Origin: Dyella sp. RRB7
Lineage (GTDB): Bacteria; Pseudomonadota; Gammaproteobacteria; Xanthomonadales; Rhodanobacteraceae
Assembly: GCF_022761115.1 (NCBI RefSeq)
Contig: NZ_JAKWJS010000008.1
Coordinates: 62,001-126,000, forward strand
DNA length: 64,000 bases
Direction: 5' to 3'
Shown piece after piece: positions 19,463 to 28,816 of this stretch. Both the position numbers and the translations under genes were made by a program. Under the pieces are notes generated by a model, which did not search any database, had not been told where the DNA came from, and saw only the letters and a program-made list of their open reading frames with translations. Positions within the stretch are counted from its first letter, which is position 1. Each line of letters starts with the position of its first letter.

Positions 19463-20566
19463 TCACCGGCAGTTGTCGCGAAGCACGGCGAGCACGGCGG
19501 CTTCATCCACGCCACCGACGATCTCCGCGCGACCGACGCCGCGCCAGAGAATCAGCCGCAGCGTGCCGGCGAGGTTTTTCTTGTCCAGCCGCATCAGCGC
19601 GAGCAACTGCTCCGCATCCATGCCGGGGGGAATGGTCGTGGGCAGGCCCACGGCATCGAGCAGGCGATGCAGCCGTGCGGTATCCGCCGCGGCGCTCATG
19701 CCCAGACGTTCGGATAACTGCGCCGCCAGCAGCATGCCCACCGCCACGCCTTCGCCATGCAACAGCACCTTGTACTTGCCGGCTGTTTCCAGCGCGTGGC
19801 CGAAGGTGTGGCCCAGGTTGAGCAGGGCACGCTCGCCCTGTTCGGTTTCGTCGCGCGCCACCACGCCGGCCTTGTATTGCACCTTGCGCGCGACGGCTTC
19901 GATCAGCGGCGCCGTGTCGCGTGCATTCAGCGCAGCGGCATTCGCTTCCAGCCAGGCGAAGAAGTCGGGATCGCCGATGGCGGCGCCCTTCACCACTTCG
20001 GCGAGGCCGGCACGGTATTCGCGCTCGGGCAAGGTGGTCAGCGTGTCGATATCGGCGATCACCGCGCGCGGCTGGTGGAATGCGCCCACCAGGTTCTTGC
20101 CGGCGGGCAGGTTCACACCCGTCTTGCCGCCGACCGAGGAATCGACCATTGCCAGCAGCGTGGTCGGCATCTGGATGAAGTCGATGCCGCGCATCCAGCA
20201 GGCCGCGCTGAAGCCGGCCAGGTCGCCCACCACGCCGCCGCCCAGGGCGATCACGCAGGCGTCGCGGGTGGCGCCGAGCTGGGCCAGTGCCTCCAGCGCG
20301 CGGCCGACGTTGGCGAAGGTCTTGTGCGCCTCGCCGTCGTCGAGCAGGAACGACGACCAATGCAGCCCGTCCAGCCCTTCGGCCACGCGTTGCAGGTAAA
20401 GCGGCGCCACGGTGGTGTTGCTGATCACCAGCGCGTGGCGTCCGCGCAGGGCGGCGCGCCAGCGTGCGTGGTCGCTCAGCAGGCCGGGGCCGATCCATAC
20501 CGGATAGCTGCGCGCGCCCAGGGCGACGTCGATGGTGTGCAGACGGGAGTCGGAAGTCGTGGTCAT
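19463..20566 (-). CDS. aroB: 3-dehydroquinate synthase
   Basis: 367 residues. NAD-binding and catalytic signatures are clear: [44 protein letters not shown], and the metal ligand region [29 protein letters not shown]. It converts DAHP to 3-dehydroquinate in the shikimate pathway. Its ATG overlaps the aroK stop codon (ATGA), the usual aroK-aroB translational coupling. Confidence 0.97.
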   Translation of the reverse strand: MTTTSDSRLHTIDVALGARSYPVWIGPGLLSDHARWRAALRGRHALVISNTTVAPLYLQRVAEGLDGLHWSSFLLDDGEAHKTFANVGRALEALAQLGATRDACVIALGGGVVGDLAGFSAACWMRGIDFIQMPTTLLAMVDSSVGGKTGVNLPAGKNLVGAFHQPRAVIADIDTLTTLPEREYRAGLAEVVKGAAIGDPDFFAWLEANAAALNARDTAPLIEAVARKVQYKAGVVARDETEQGERALLNLGHTFGHALETAGKYKVLLHGEGVAVGMLLAAQLSERLGMSAAADTARLHRLLDAVGLPTTIPPGMDAEQLLALMRLDKKNLAGTLRLILWRGVGRAEIVGGVDEAAVLAVLRDNCR

Positions 20567-21102
20567 GCGGCGTGCTGGCGCTGCCAGTGTTGGTCGATCA
20601 GGAGAATGCTGCGATCGCTCGCCGCGTGGACATGTTCGTGGACGCCCGGAATCACCAGGTCGGCGATCTCGCGATAGAACGGCGTGCGTCGCTCGGCCAT
20701 GGCGGTCAGGCGTTCCGCGCGATCGGTGCCGGCCAGCAGGGGGCGCTGCCGGTCATGCGCCAGGCGTTCCAGCTGCTGCTCCAGCGTGGCCTGCAGCCAC
20801 AGCACATAGCCGCGCTCGGTGAGCAGGCGGCGGTTGGCCGGATCGAGCACCGCGCCCGCGCCGGTGGCCAGCACCACACCGCGGCGACGGCTGCATTCGT
20901 CCAGCAGCTGGCTCTCGCGCAGGCGGAAGCCGGCCTCGCCCTCGATCTCGAACACCGTGCTCACCGGCACGCCGCACTGATGCTCGATCTCCTGGTCGAG
21001 ATCGACGAAGCTCAGCCCATAATGCTCGGCAAGCCGACGTCCGATGGACGTCTTGCCGGCGCCGGTCGGGCCGACGATGAACAGGTTGCACGATGGATTC
21101 AT
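20563..21102 (-). CDS. aroK: shikimate kinase
   Basis: 179 residues from the ATG at 21102. P-loop GPTGAGKTS (residues 12-20), the substrate-binding DLDQEIE, and the lid region RQRPLLAG are present. The usual GGG motif before the third helix reads GAGAVLD, a minor deviation. It phosphorylates shikimate. It is the first gene of an aroK-aroB operon. It is divergent from the epimerase-like gene with only 28 bases between starts, so the promoters overlap. Confidence 0.94.
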   Translation of the reverse strand: MNPSCNLFIVGPTGAGKTSIGRRLAEHYGLSFVDLDQEIEHQCGVPVSTVFEIEGEAGFRLRESQLLDECSRRRGVVLATGAGAVLDPANRRLLTERGYVLWLQATLEQQLERLAHDRQRPLLAGTDRAERLTAMAERRTPFYREIADLVIPGVHEHVHAASDRSILLIDQHWQRQHAA

Positions 21103-21130
21103 GGGCAAATGCTAACAGGCGCGCCAGCGC

Positions 21131-22015
21131 ATGGCAGGTCGCGATGACGGGGTGGCGGGTTTGAAGGGGCGCGTGCTGATCGCCGGCTGCGGCGATGTCG
21201 GCCTGCGCGTGGCGCAGCGGTTGCAGGCCCGGGGCGATCAGGTATGGGCGTTGCGGCGTACCGCCGCGGCTGCCGATGGCGGTGGCATCCGCTGGCTGCA
21301 GGGCGACCTCACGCAGCCGGACACGCTGCGCGGCTTGCCCCATGGCATCACCCGCGTGGTTTATCTGCCCACGCCGGACGCACGCGATGCGGCGGCCTAT
21401 CGTGCGGTTTTCGTCGATGGCCTGGGTCATCTGCTCGACGCGCTCGATGGCCGCGCACTTGAGCGTGTGCTGCTGGTCTCGTCCAGTGCGGTCTATGGCG
21501 AGCACGGCGGCGCATGGGTGGATGAAGACACGCCGCCGGAACCGCCAGGGTTCAACGGCGCCGTGCTGCTGGAGGCCGAGCGCTGGCTGGCGTCGCAGGG
21601 GGTATCTTCGGTGGTGCTGCGCCTGGCCGGCCTGTATGGCCCCGGCCGGCTCCAGCTGATCGAGCGCCTGCGCAAGGGCGACGCACGCGTGCCGCGCGGC
21701 GCGCCGCACTGGGCCAACCGCATCCATGTCGATGATGCCGCCGCGGCCATCGTGCATCTGTTGTCATTACCCGATCCCGCGCCGCTCTACCTGGGCGCGG
21801 ACGACACGCCGTTGCCGCTCGATGTGCTTTACGACTATCTGGCGTCGCTGCTTGGGGCCCCGCTGCCTGCCGATGGTCCGTCGCCGCCAGGCATCGGCAG
21901 CAAGCGGCTGAGCAATGCCCGCCTGCGCGCCAGTGGTTTCGTGCCGCAATGGCCCGATGCGCGGGAAGGTTATGCGGCGCTGTTGCAAGGTGTTACGGCG
22001 ATGAAACAGTTTTAG
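21131..22015 (+). CDS. NAD(P)-dependent epimerase/dehydratase-like protein (YeeZ type)
   Basis: 294 residues. Rossmann fold with N-terminal RVLIAGCGDVGLRVAQRLQARGDQV (GxGxxG type). The middle VLLVSSSAVYGEHGGAWVDEDT is the extended-SDR Ser/Tyr region, and the C-terminal half holds RLAGLYGPGRLQLIERLRKG. The layout matches the YeeZ family of atypical SDRs, whose substrate is unknown. An alternative GTG start lies 21 bases downstream. It shares the upstream region with aroK. Confidence 0.82.
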   Translation: MAGRDDGVAGLKGRVLIAGCGDVGLRVAQRLQARGDQVWALRRTAAAADGGGIRWLQGDLTQPDTLRGLPHGITRVVYLPTPDARDAAAYRAVFVDGLGHLLDALDGRALERVLLVSSSAVYGEHGGAWVDEDTPPEPPGFNGAVLLEAERWLASQGVSSVVLRLAGLYGPGRLQLIERLRKGDARVPRGAPHWANRIHVDDAAAAIVHLLSLPDPAPLYLGADDTPLPLDVLYDYLASLLGAPLPADGPSPPGIGSKRLSNARLRASGFVPQWPDAREGYAALLQGVTAMKQF

Positions 22016-22081
22016 CCGCGAGGTCGGCCCTGGCCCGGGCGACGGGCCGCAACGAAATCGTCCCAGTCACGGAGAACGCCC

Positions 22082-22426
22082 ATGTCCAATCACATCTCGC
22101 TCCACATGGTCAGCACCGGCAACGAGTTGCCGGGCTATCGCATCGTCCGCCCGATGGGCATCGTGCGCGGCATCACGGTGCGTTCGCGCAGCGTGATCGG
22201 CAACCTCGGCGCGGCGCTGCAGACGCTGGTCGGCGGCAATATCTCGATCTACACCGAGCTGTGCGAGCACGCCCGCGAAGAGGCCTTCGAGCTGATGCTG
22301 CAGCACGCGGCGGAGCGCGGCGCCCATGCCGTGATCGCGATGCGCTACGACACCAACGACGTGGCCGAGGGCGTTACCGAAGTGCTGGCCTACGGCACGG
22401 CCGTGATGGTGGAGCCGCAGGCCTGA
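22082..22426 (+). CDS. YbjQ/UPF0145 family protein
   Basis: 114 residues, single DUF74 domain: GYRIVRPMGIVRGITVRSRSVIGNLGAALQTLVGG, then EAFELMLQHAAERGAHAVIAMRYDTNDV, ending AYGTAVMVEP. Members form small decameric or pentameric beta-rich assemblies of unknown function and are often found with stress genes. It converges with the kinase gene, the stops being 3 bases apart. Confidence 0.9.
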   Translation: MSNHISLHMVSTGNELPGYRIVRPMGIVRGITVRSRSVIGNLGAALQTLVGGNISIYTELCEHAREEAFELMLQHAAERGAHAVIAMRYDTNDVAEGVTEVLAYGTAVMVEPQA

Positions 22427-22429
22427 TGC

Positions 22430-23269
22430 TCAGCTATGGTGAAGCGCGATGACGTGACGGTTGTCGTCGTACTCCACCATGGTATCGGCCTGTGCCGGCA
22501 GGGTAGCCAGGGCATGGCGGCTCAGGCGTTCGAAGTGGGCGAGGAAGCGCGTCATGGCCTCGGCCTCCATTGCCAGCGGGGCGTGGCGCGCCAGCAGGGC
22601 TTCCTCCTGCTCGCTGCGCCAGCGGCGCACGATCTCCCAGTTGGGTGCCTGCAGCACGATCAGTGCATCGAGCTTGCGCCATAGCGGCTGGTAGCCGCGC
22701 AGCTGCTTGTTGACCCAGTGGCGCCAGGTGCCGTCCGGATCTTCCTCGCGCTCCAGGGCGTTGACGGGTTTTTCCTCTGCGGCCTGGGTCTGCGGACGGA
22801 TGCCCAGGGCCCAGCCCTCCAGGATCACCAGCCGGGGCGGCCGGGTGACCCGCGGCCAGCGCGACGGCGCCATGCGGGTATCGCGACCCTTGTCGAAGCG
22901 TGGGTAGCTCACCGGCAGCTTGTCCGATGCCTGCGGCAGCGCGGCCAGCACCGACATCAACAGTTCGATCTCGTGCGTGCCGGGCACGCCGCGGGTGCGC
23001 AACAACGGGTGCACCTGTTGGGCCAGGGCCTCGCGTTCGCTGCGCGAGTAGTAGAAGTCGTCCAGCGAGAGCGCCTCGGTGGGCCAGCCACGCTGTTCGG
23101 CCTGGGTCTTCATTTCCCGGGCGAGGGTGCTCTTGCCGCTGCCCTGCAGGCCGGAAAGGCCCAGCAGGTATGGCCGCCGGGCGCGGGCTATGCGGCCGGC
23201 ATACTGGTCCAGCAGGTGGCCCGCCAGGGTCGAATTCTGCGTGCTAGCATCTGGTGACATGCCGGCCAT
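22430..23269 (-). CDS. P-loop kinase of the D-glycerate 3-kinase/Tda10 type
   Basis: 279 residues. Walker A GLQGSGKST (residues 40-48), then SLDDFYYSRSEREAL, the conserved acidic substrate motif, and YPRFDKGRDTR and LVILEGWALG (Walker B-like). The RGYQPLWRKLDALIVLQAPNWEIVRRWRSEQE block is typical of the plant glycerate kinase/yeast Tda10 family, related to uridine kinase and phosphoribulokinase. Substrate is probably D-glycerate but not certain in bacteria. An in-frame ATG lies 9 bases inside. It is divergent from pdxH. Confidence 0.85.
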   Translation of the reverse strand: MAGMSPDASTQNSTLAGHLLDQYAGRIARARRPYLLGLSGLQGSGKSTLAREMKTQAEQRGWPTEALSLDDFYYSRSEREALAQQVHPLLRTRGVPGTHEIELLMSVLAALPQASDKLPVSYPRFDKGRDTRMAPSRWPRVTRPPRLVILEGWALGIRPQTQAAEEKPVNALEREEDPDGTWRHWVNKQLRGYQPLWRKLDALIVLQAPNWEIVRRWRSEQEEALLARHAPLAMEAEAMTRFLAHFERLSRHALATLPAQADTMVEYDDNRHVIALHHS

Positions 23270-23301
23270 GATGGCGCGCGGCGGCCACGATTCAAGACCC
23301 C

Positions 23302-23889
23302 ATGCTGAAATCAGAGATTCTTGACACCTTCCTGCAACTTTTGAACGAGGCCGGGGCGGAGGGCGATCCCGAGCCCACGGCGATGAACCTGGCCACGGTG
23401 GATGCGGCCGGCCGCGTGAGTTCGCGCATCGTGCTGCTCAAGGGCGTCGACGAGCGCGGCTTCCGTTTCTATACCAATTACGAGAGCGACAAGGGCGCCC
23501 AGCTCGAAGCGCATGCCCAGGTGGCCTTGTGCTTCCACTGGAAGCAACTGCGTCAAGCGGTGCAGGTGCGTGTGGAAGGCGTGGCCCGCAAGCTGCTGGC
23601 GGAAGAGTCGGACGCGTACTTCGCTTCCCGCCCGCGTGCCAGCCAGCTGGGTGCCTGGGCTTCGCTGCAATCGCAGACGCTGCCTGATCGCGATACCTTC
23701 GAACAGCGCTTTGCACGTTACGAACACGAGTTCGAAGGCCGCGATGTGCCGCGTCCGCCCCACTGGGGTGGTTACGTGGTGGAGCCGGACATGGTGGAGT
23801 TCTGGTATGGCGCCGAGTTCCGCCTGCACGAACGCGTGCGCTGGAGCCGCCATGGCCAGACCTGGACCAGCCGCCTGCTTTATCCCTGA
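23302..23889 (+). CDS. pdxH: pyridoxamine 5'-phosphate oxidase
   Basis: 195 residues, slightly short because the N-terminal extension is missing, as in many bacteria. The FMN-binding region is clear (VSSRIVLLKGVDERGFRFYTNYESDKGAQL). So is the C-terminal signature (VEFWYGAEFRLHERVRWSRHGQTWTSRLLYP). It oxidises PNP/PMP to pyridoxal phosphate. Its start is 32 bases from the divergent kinase gene. Confidence 0.95.
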   Translation: MLKSEILDTFLQLLNEAGAEGDPEPTAMNLATVDAAGRVSSRIVLLKGVDERGFRFYTNYESDKGAQLEAHAQVALCFHWKQLRQAVQVRVEGVARKLLAEESDAYFASRPRASQLGAWASLQSQTLPDRDTFEQRFARYEHEFEGRDVPRPPHWGGYVVEPDMVEFWYGAEFRLHERVRWSRHGQTWTSRLLYP

Positions 23890-23923
23890 GAGCCAAGCCC
23901 ACGCCACTCAAGAGGCACCAAGC

Positions 23924-24361
23924 ATGCGCGCAGCGCCCGCCGATCACGTTGCCCAGCATGGTTTCGTCGTGCATACGCGCGGCCGCGGCTTCACCGAGAT
24001 CACCGACCAGGTGGGCGAGGTGGTGGCCGCCAGCGGCGTGCAGACCGGCATCGCCAACGTCTTCAGCCTGCACACCAGTTGCTCGCTGCTGATCAGCGAA
24101 AATGCCGACCCGACCGTGCGCGATGATCTTGAGCGCTGGCTTGCCCGTGCCGTGCCCGATGGCGATGCCATCTTCCGCCACGACCAGGAAGGCCCGGACG
24201 ACATGCCGGCGCACGTGCGCGCCATCCTCACCGGCGTGAGCCTGGTGGTGCCGGTGCATGCGGGGCGCCTGCAGCTGGGCACCTGGCAAGGCATGTATCT
24301 ATGGGAGCACCGGCTTGATCCGCACCAGCGCAAGATCACGGTGACCGTGCTGGGACATTGA
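23924..24361 (+). CDS. YjbQ/UPF0047 family protein (secondary thiamine-phosphate synthase type)
   Basis: 145 residues from the ATG at 23924. The family signatures HTSCSLLISENADPTVRDDLE, then HDQEGPDDMPAHVRAILTG, and the C-terminal LGTWQGMYLWEHR are all present. YjbQ proteins are small trimers that bind metal through conserved His residues. E. coli YjbQ can rescue thiamine-phosphate synthase mutants, but the physiological role is open. It follows pdxH by 34 bases and precedes the binding-protein-like gene by 4 bases. Confidence 0.92.
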   Translation: MRAAPADHVAQHGFVVHTRGRGFTEITDQVGEVVAASGVQTGIANVFSLHTSCSLLISENADPTVRDDLERWLARAVPDGDAIFRHDQEGPDDMPAHVRAILTGVSLVVPVHAGRLQLGTWQGMYLWEHRLDPHQRKITVTVLGH

Positions 24362-24365
24362 ACGC

Positions 24366-25190
24366 GTGACCGAACATCGCAGCCCCGCCGATCATTACCC
24401 GCAACGCATCGTCTGCCTGACCGAAGAGCCGACCGAGGTGCTTTATGCCCTCGGCGAGGAGCACCGCATCGTCGGCATTTCCGGCTTCACCGTGCGTCCC
24501 GCGCGGGCGCGCAAGGAGAAGCCGAAGGTCTCGGCATTCACCAGCGCCAAGATCGACGAGATATTGAAACTGCAGCCGGATTTCGTGATCGGTTTTTCCG
24601 ACATCCAGGCCGATATCGCACGCGAGCTGATCAAGGCGGGGGTGGAAGTGTGGATCAGCAATCATCGCAGCGTGGACGGCATCCTGGCCTATATCCGTCG
24701 CCTCGGCGCGATGGTGGGCGCGTCGGTCAAAGCCGAAGCCTATGCGCGACAGGCCGAGCGGCACATCGCCCAGGTGCAGGCCGCCGCGGCGCAGTTCAAG
24801 CGGCGCCCCAGGGTGTATTTCGAGGAATGGGACGAGCCGCTGATCACCGGCATCCGCTGGGTGGCCGAACTGGTGCGCATCGCCGGTGGCGATGACGTGT
24901 TCCCGCAGATGGCGGGCGAATCGCTGGCCCGGCAGCGCATCCTGGCCGATCCCCACGAGGTGGTGGCGCAGGCGCCGGACATCATCTTCGGTTCGTGGTG
25001 CGGCAAGCGCTTCCGTCCCGAGCGCGTGGCCGCACGGCCCGGTTGGGAAGCGATGCCGGCGGTGCGTCATGGCGACCTCTACGAGATCAAGTCACCGATC
25101 ATCCTGCAACCGGGGCCGGCGGCATTGCTGGATGGGCTTGAGGCGATGCACCAGGTGATCGCGCAGTGGGTGGCACGACAGGACGGCTAG
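24366..25190 (+). CDS. BtuF/FepB-like binding protein without a signal peptide
   Basis: 274 residues. It has the class III (helical-backbone) periplasmic binding protein layout: RIVCLTEEPTEVLYALGEEHRIVGISGF, KLQPDFVIGFSDIQADIARELIKAGVEVWI, and VYFEEWDEPLITGIRWVAELVRIAGGDDVFP. All these match cobalamin/iron-siderophore binding proteins. No signal peptide is visible; the chain starts MTEHRSPADHYPQRIVCL. No permease or ATPase gene is adjacent. It may be cytoplasmic or the start may be mis-set. Upstream in-frame sequence is blocked by the YjbQ gene 4 bases away, so a longer form is unlikely. Confidence 0.85.
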   Translation: MTEHRSPADHYPQRIVCLTEEPTEVLYALGEEHRIVGISGFTVRPARARKEKPKVSAFTSAKIDEILKLQPDFVIGFSDIQADIARELIKAGVEVWISNHRSVDGILAYIRRLGAMVGASVKAEAYARQAERHIAQVQAAAAQFKRRPRVYFEEWDEPLITGIRWVAELVRIAGGDDVFPQMAGESLARQRILADPHEVVAQAPDIIFGSWCGKRFRPERVAARPGWEAMPAVRHGDLYEIKSPIILQPGPAALLDGLEAMHQVIAQWVARQDG

Positions 25191-25224
25191 ATTCTCTTCC
25201 GCTCCTCTCGATCCGCCCCCAAAA

Positions 25225-25256
25225 CTCGTCATTCCCGCCTTCGCGGGAATGACGAG
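25225..25256. repeat. GTCATTCCCGC palindromic repeat, copy 2, between convergent genes
   Basis: CTCGTCATTCCCGC / GCGGGAATGACGAG, a 14-bp perfect stem with a 4-nt CTTC loop. It lies between the stops of the binding-protein-like gene and the M13 peptidase gene and may end both transcripts. It shares the GTCATTCCCGC core with the copy at 17151-17176. Confidence 0.75.
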
Positions 25257-25281
25257 CAAGACGGCGAGGAGCATGGATGAA

Positions 25282-27348
25282 TTACCAGATCTTCACCCGC
25301 TGTGCTTCCGGCCGCCACATCGCCTGTCCGGGCTTCACGTCAAACGCCTCGTAGAACGCCGGCATATTCGACAGCGGCCCGTTGACGCGCCACTTGGCCG
25401 GGGCATGCACGTCGCTGAGCAAGGCCTGGCGCAGCAGGTCCTCGCGCTCTTCCGACAGCCATGACAGCGCGTAGCCCAGGAAGAAGCGCTGCAGCGGCGT
25501 ATAGCCGGCGATCTTCTCGCCCTTCTGGTATTGCTCGGTTTTCTTGAAGGCGTCCAGGCCGATCAGCAGGCCGCCGAAATCGGCGATGTTCTCGCCCAGG
25601 CTGGCCTCGCCGTTGATGTGCAGGCCCGGCAGCGGTTCATACGCGTTGAACTGCTTCACCATCAGTGCGGCGCGCTGGTTGAAACGGGCGGCGTCCTGCT
25701 TGGTCCACCAGTCCTTGAGGTTGCCGGCGGCGTCGAACTGGCGGCCCTGGTCGTCGAAGCCATGGGTGATCTCATGGCCGATGGTGGAGGCGGCCACATA
25801 GCCATACACCACCGCGTCGTCGATCTCGTTGTCGGCGAAGCCGGGGATGATGAACTGCGCGGCCGGCAGCACGATCTCGTTGTTGGACGGGTTGTAGTAG
25901 GCGTTGTAGGTCTGCGGGGTCATGTCCCACTCGCTACGGTCCACCGGCTTGCCGAACTTCGACAGCATGTCGTTGAACTGCCAGCGTTGCGCATTCATCA
26001 TGTTCTGCGCATACGAGACGCGACCGATGCTGAGCGCGGAGTAGTCCTTCCACTTGTCCGGGTAGCCCACCTTCTTGGTGACCGCGGCGAGTTTCTCGTG
26101 CGCCTTGGTCTTGGTGGCGGCGCTCATCCAGTCGAGCTTGTCGATGCGCTCGCCGTAAGCGGTACGGATGGCCTCGACCATCGCGTTGTAACGCTGCTTG
26201 CTGCTGTCGGGGAAATAGTCCTTGACGTAGATGCGGCCCAGGATCATGCCCAGCGCCATGTTCTCGGCGTTGAGCGAGCGCTTCCAGCGCGGCTTCTGCT
26301 CGGACTGGCCGGACAGCACGCGGCGGAAGAAATCGAAGTGCTCGTTGTCGATGTCCTGGCTCAGGTAGCTGGCATAGGCATCGGCCAGGTGCACGCGCAG
26401 GTAGTCGCGCAGCACCGGCACCGGCGTCCTGGCGAGCAGCGCCTGCAGGCCGCTGAAGAATTCCGGCTGGCCCACGATCAGCGTGGTCGGCGCGAGCTTC
26501 CAGCTGTGCAGGCGATCATTCCAGGCGATGGCCGGGGTGTACTTTCCGGTCAGCTCGGCGGGCGCCATCTTGTGGTAGTTCTTCTCCGGGTCGCGCAGGT
26601 CCGCCAGCGGGCGCGACACCTTGGCCAGCGCGGTCTCGAACGCCATCACCTGGGTGGCGCTGGCGCGTGCGGCAGCATCGTCGGCGCCCAGCAGCTTGAA
26701 CATGCGGTGCAGGTGCTCGACATAGGCGGCACGCGCCTTGGCCACACCCTGCTCGGTGTTGAAGTAGTAATCGCGCTCCGGCAGGCCCAGGCCGCCCTGG
26801 CCCAGGTGCACGGCCATCACGTCGCTCTGCTTCTCGTCCTGCGATACGCCGAAGTCGAAGAACACGTCCACGCCCAGCGGCTGCAGTGCAAAGCCTTCGT
26901 CCAATGCGGAGTCCAGGTCATGCACGGCGTCGATGCGCGCCAGTTCGTCCTTCAGCGGCGCCAGCCCCAGCCGGTCGGCCAGGGCCTGGTCCATGGCGAT
27001 GGTCCAGAAGTCGCCCACCTTCTGCTCGTCACTGCCGGTGGCCGCATTCTTGGTGGCTGCGGCGCCTTCGCTGATCTTGCGCAGCTTGGTGTACAGGTCT
27101 TCCTGCACCAGTTGGCCGATACCCCATTGGGCTTCCTGGGCCGGAATCGGGTTGGCCTTCAGCCAGGCACCATTGGCATAGCTGAAAAAATCATCGCCCG
27201 GCTTGACCGAAGTGTCGATATGAGCAGCGACCACGTCGGGCTTGGCCGTGGCTGGCGTGGCGTCGGCCGCCCAGCTGCAGGAGATGCCGGCGGCAGCGAT
27301 GCCGAGGGCCAACAGGCACGCGCGGAACGGATGGAACGTCGAAGTCAT
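25282..27348 (-). CDS. secreted M13 family zinc metallopeptidase (neprilysin/PepO-like)
   Basis: 688 residues from the ATG at 27348. Signal peptide ACLLALGIAAAGISCSWA, with a possible lipobox-like Cys but no clear lipoprotein motif. The M13 N-terminal signature KPGDDFFSYANGAWLKANPIP is present. The zinc site is HEITH (H525, E526, H529) within GHEITHGFDDQGRQFD, and the third ligand region is GEASLGENIADFGGL. The C-terminal VNGPLSNMPAFYEAFDVKPGQAMWRPE is typical. It degrades oligopeptides in the periplasm. Several M13 paralogues are usual in Xanthomonadales. Confidence 0.95.
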   Translation of the reverse strand: MTSTFHPFRACLLALGIAAAGISCSWAADATPATAKPDVVAAHIDTSVKPGDDFFSYANGAWLKANPIPAQEAQWGIGQLVQEDLYTKLRKISEGAAATKNAATGSDEQKVGDFWTIAMDQALADRLGLAPLKDELARIDAVHDLDSALDEGFALQPLGVDVFFDFGVSQDEKQSDVMAVHLGQGGLGLPERDYYFNTEQGVAKARAAYVEHLHRMFKLLGADDAAARASATQVMAFETALAKVSRPLADLRDPEKNYHKMAPAELTGKYTPAIAWNDRLHSWKLAPTTLIVGQPEFFSGLQALLARTPVPVLRDYLRVHLADAYASYLSQDIDNEHFDFFRRVLSGQSEQKPRWKRSLNAENMALGMILGRIYVKDYFPDSSKQRYNAMVEAIRTAYGERIDKLDWMSAATKTKAHEKLAAVTKKVGYPDKWKDYSALSIGRVSYAQNMMNAQRWQFNDMLSKFGKPVDRSEWDMTPQTYNAYYNPSNNEIVLPAAQFIIPGFADNEIDDAVVYGYVAASTIGHEITHGFDDQGRQFDAAGNLKDWWTKQDAARFNQRAALMVKQFNAYEPLPGLHINGEASLGENIADFGGLLIGLDAFKKTEQYQKGEKIAGYTPLQRFFLGYALSWLSEEREDLLRQALLSDVHAPAKWRVNGPLSNMPAFYEAFDVKPGQAMWRPEAQRVKIW

Positions 27349-27419
27349 GAATGGGCTTCCATGCAGGGAAGGGAAGAAGTGGAACCGCACCGGTCGGCCG
27401 GCGCGATAAAGGGAAACGC

Positions 27420-27995
27420 TCAGAGGCCGAGGGCCAGCCGCGCGCCCAGGTCGGCCAGCGGCGACACCAGCAGCAGGCGGGCCAGGATCAGCACGATCAT
27501 CACCGCCCAGGGCGCGAAATCCAGGCCGCCGGCCACCAGCCTGCCGCGCAGTGGGCGCAGCAGCGGGTCGACCAGGCTGCCGGCCAGCCGGTACACCGGA
27601 TGGTAGGTATCCACCTGGAACAGGCTCATCAACGACCAGATGAAGATCAGCACCACGTAGAACATGGCGATGAAGTCGAGCGTGTCGGCGATCGACAGCA
27701 CCAGCAGCCCCAGCACGTGGGGGAAGATGCCCAGCAGGGCAAACAGCGCCACGCGCTTGAGCAGCATGATCAGCCACACCAGCAGCAGGGCAGAGACGTT
27801 GACGCGGCGCCAGTTGGGAATGAGCCGCCGGATCGGCGCCAGGATCGGGTTGGTGGTGCGGTAGACGAACTGGCTCAGTGGATTGTGGAAGTCGGCGCGG
27901 CTGGCCTCGGCCAGCAGGCGCAGCACGAATAGCGCGGCGGCCGCGCCAAAGGCCAGTTCGAGCAAAAAGGACAGGGCGTTGACCAGGTAGCTCAC
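27420..27995 (-). CDS. YggT family membrane protein
   Basis: 191 residues. Two YggT repeats are visible: NPLSQFVYRTTNPILAPIRRLIP (residues 36-58) and DTYHPVYRLAGSLVDPLLRPLRG, each with hydrophobic helices. The start is GTG and overlaps the proC stop (GTGA), so translation is coupled. YggT proteins are linked with proC in many Proteobacteria, and E. coli YggT is implicated in potassium or osmotic tolerance. The molecular function is unknown. Confidence 0.92.
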   Translation of the reverse strand: MSYLVNALSFLLELAFGAAAALFVLRLLAEASRADFHNPLSQFVYRTTNPILAPIRRLIPNWRRVNVSALLLVWLIMLLKRVALFALLGIFPHVLGLLVLSIADTLDFIAMFYVVLIFIWSLMSLFQVDTYHPVYRLAGSLVDPLLRPLRGRLVAGGLDFAPWAVMIVLILARLLLVSPLADLGARLALGL

Positions 27996-28816
27996 GGGGT
28001 ATCGTCCAAGGCGGTGGCCAGCTCGCCGCCCCGGCGCGTGGCGGCGGCCACGGCATGGGCGACGATCTGGTTGAAGTGATCGGTGGCAAAACTCTCCAGC
28101 GCGGCCTGGGTGGTGCCGTTGGGCGAGGTCACCCGCTGGCGCAGCACGCCGGGATCTTCGCCGCTTTCGACAAGCATGCGGCCCGCCCCCAGGCAGGACT
28201 GGGCGGCCAGCGCGCGCGCCACCTCGCGCGGCATGCCCTGGGCGAAGGCGGCGTCTTCCAGTGCTTCCACCAGGGCGAAGAAATAGGCCGGGCTGGAGCC
28301 GGAGATGGCCGTCACGGTATCCATCAGCGCTTCGTCATCGATCCAGCGCGTGAGGCCCACGGCATCGAGAATGTGCTGGGCCTGGGCCCGCTGCTCGGGG
28401 CTGACCCGGCGATTGGCGCACAGGCCGGTGGCGCCGGCGCCGATCAGGGCGGGCGTATTGGGCATGCAGCGCACGATGGGCAAGGTGTGGCCGAACCAAC
28501 GCTCCAGCTGGTCGATGCGCACGCCGGCGGCAATGGAGATCAGCAACGGCCGTTGGCGCTGCAGGGTGTCCGCCAGCTCGGCGTGGATGGCCGGCATGAT
28601 CTGCGGCTTCACCGCCAGCACCAGCACGTCGGCCTCGGCGGCGGCGAGGCGGTTCTCGGCATAGCAGGCCACGCCGAATTCGCGGCCCAACTCCTGGCGC
28701 GCGTCGGCCCGTGGCTCGGCGACGCTCAGCGATGAAGCGGCGATGCCGGTCTTGAGCAGGCCGCCGATCAGGCTGCGCGCCATGTTGCCGCCACCGATGA
28801 AAGCAATATGTGTCAT
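27992..28816 (-). CDS. proC: pyrroline-5-carboxylate reductase
   Basis: 274 residues. Rossmann N-terminus (HIAFIGGGNMARSLIGGLLKTG), the AVKPQIM motif, and the C-terminal signature (ITAISGSSPAYFFALVEALEDAAFAQGM, then VTSPNGTTQAAL) are complete. It makes proline from pyrroline-5-carboxylate with NAD(P)H. It is the first gene of a proC-yggT operon and is divergent from pilT. Confidence 0.97.
   Translation of the reverse strand: MTHIAFIGGGNMARSLIGGLLKTGIAASSLSVAEPRADARQELGREFGVACYAENRLAAAEADVLVLAVKPQIMPAIHAELADTLQRQRPLLISIAAGVRIDQLERWFGHTLPIVRCMPNTPALIGAGATGLCANRRVSPEQRAQAQHILDAVGLTRWIDDEALMDTVTAISGSSPAYFFALVEALEDAAFAQGMPREVARALAAQSCLGAGRMLVESGEDPGVLRQRVTSPNGTTQAALESFATDHFNQIVAHAVAAATRRGGELATALDDTP

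Noticed and set aside
25282-28089. A 935-codon reading of the M13 peptidase gene that extends upstream to 28089
   Set aside because: The extra N-terminal part overlaps yggT and proC in another frame, and the signal peptide and M13 signature begin at 27348.
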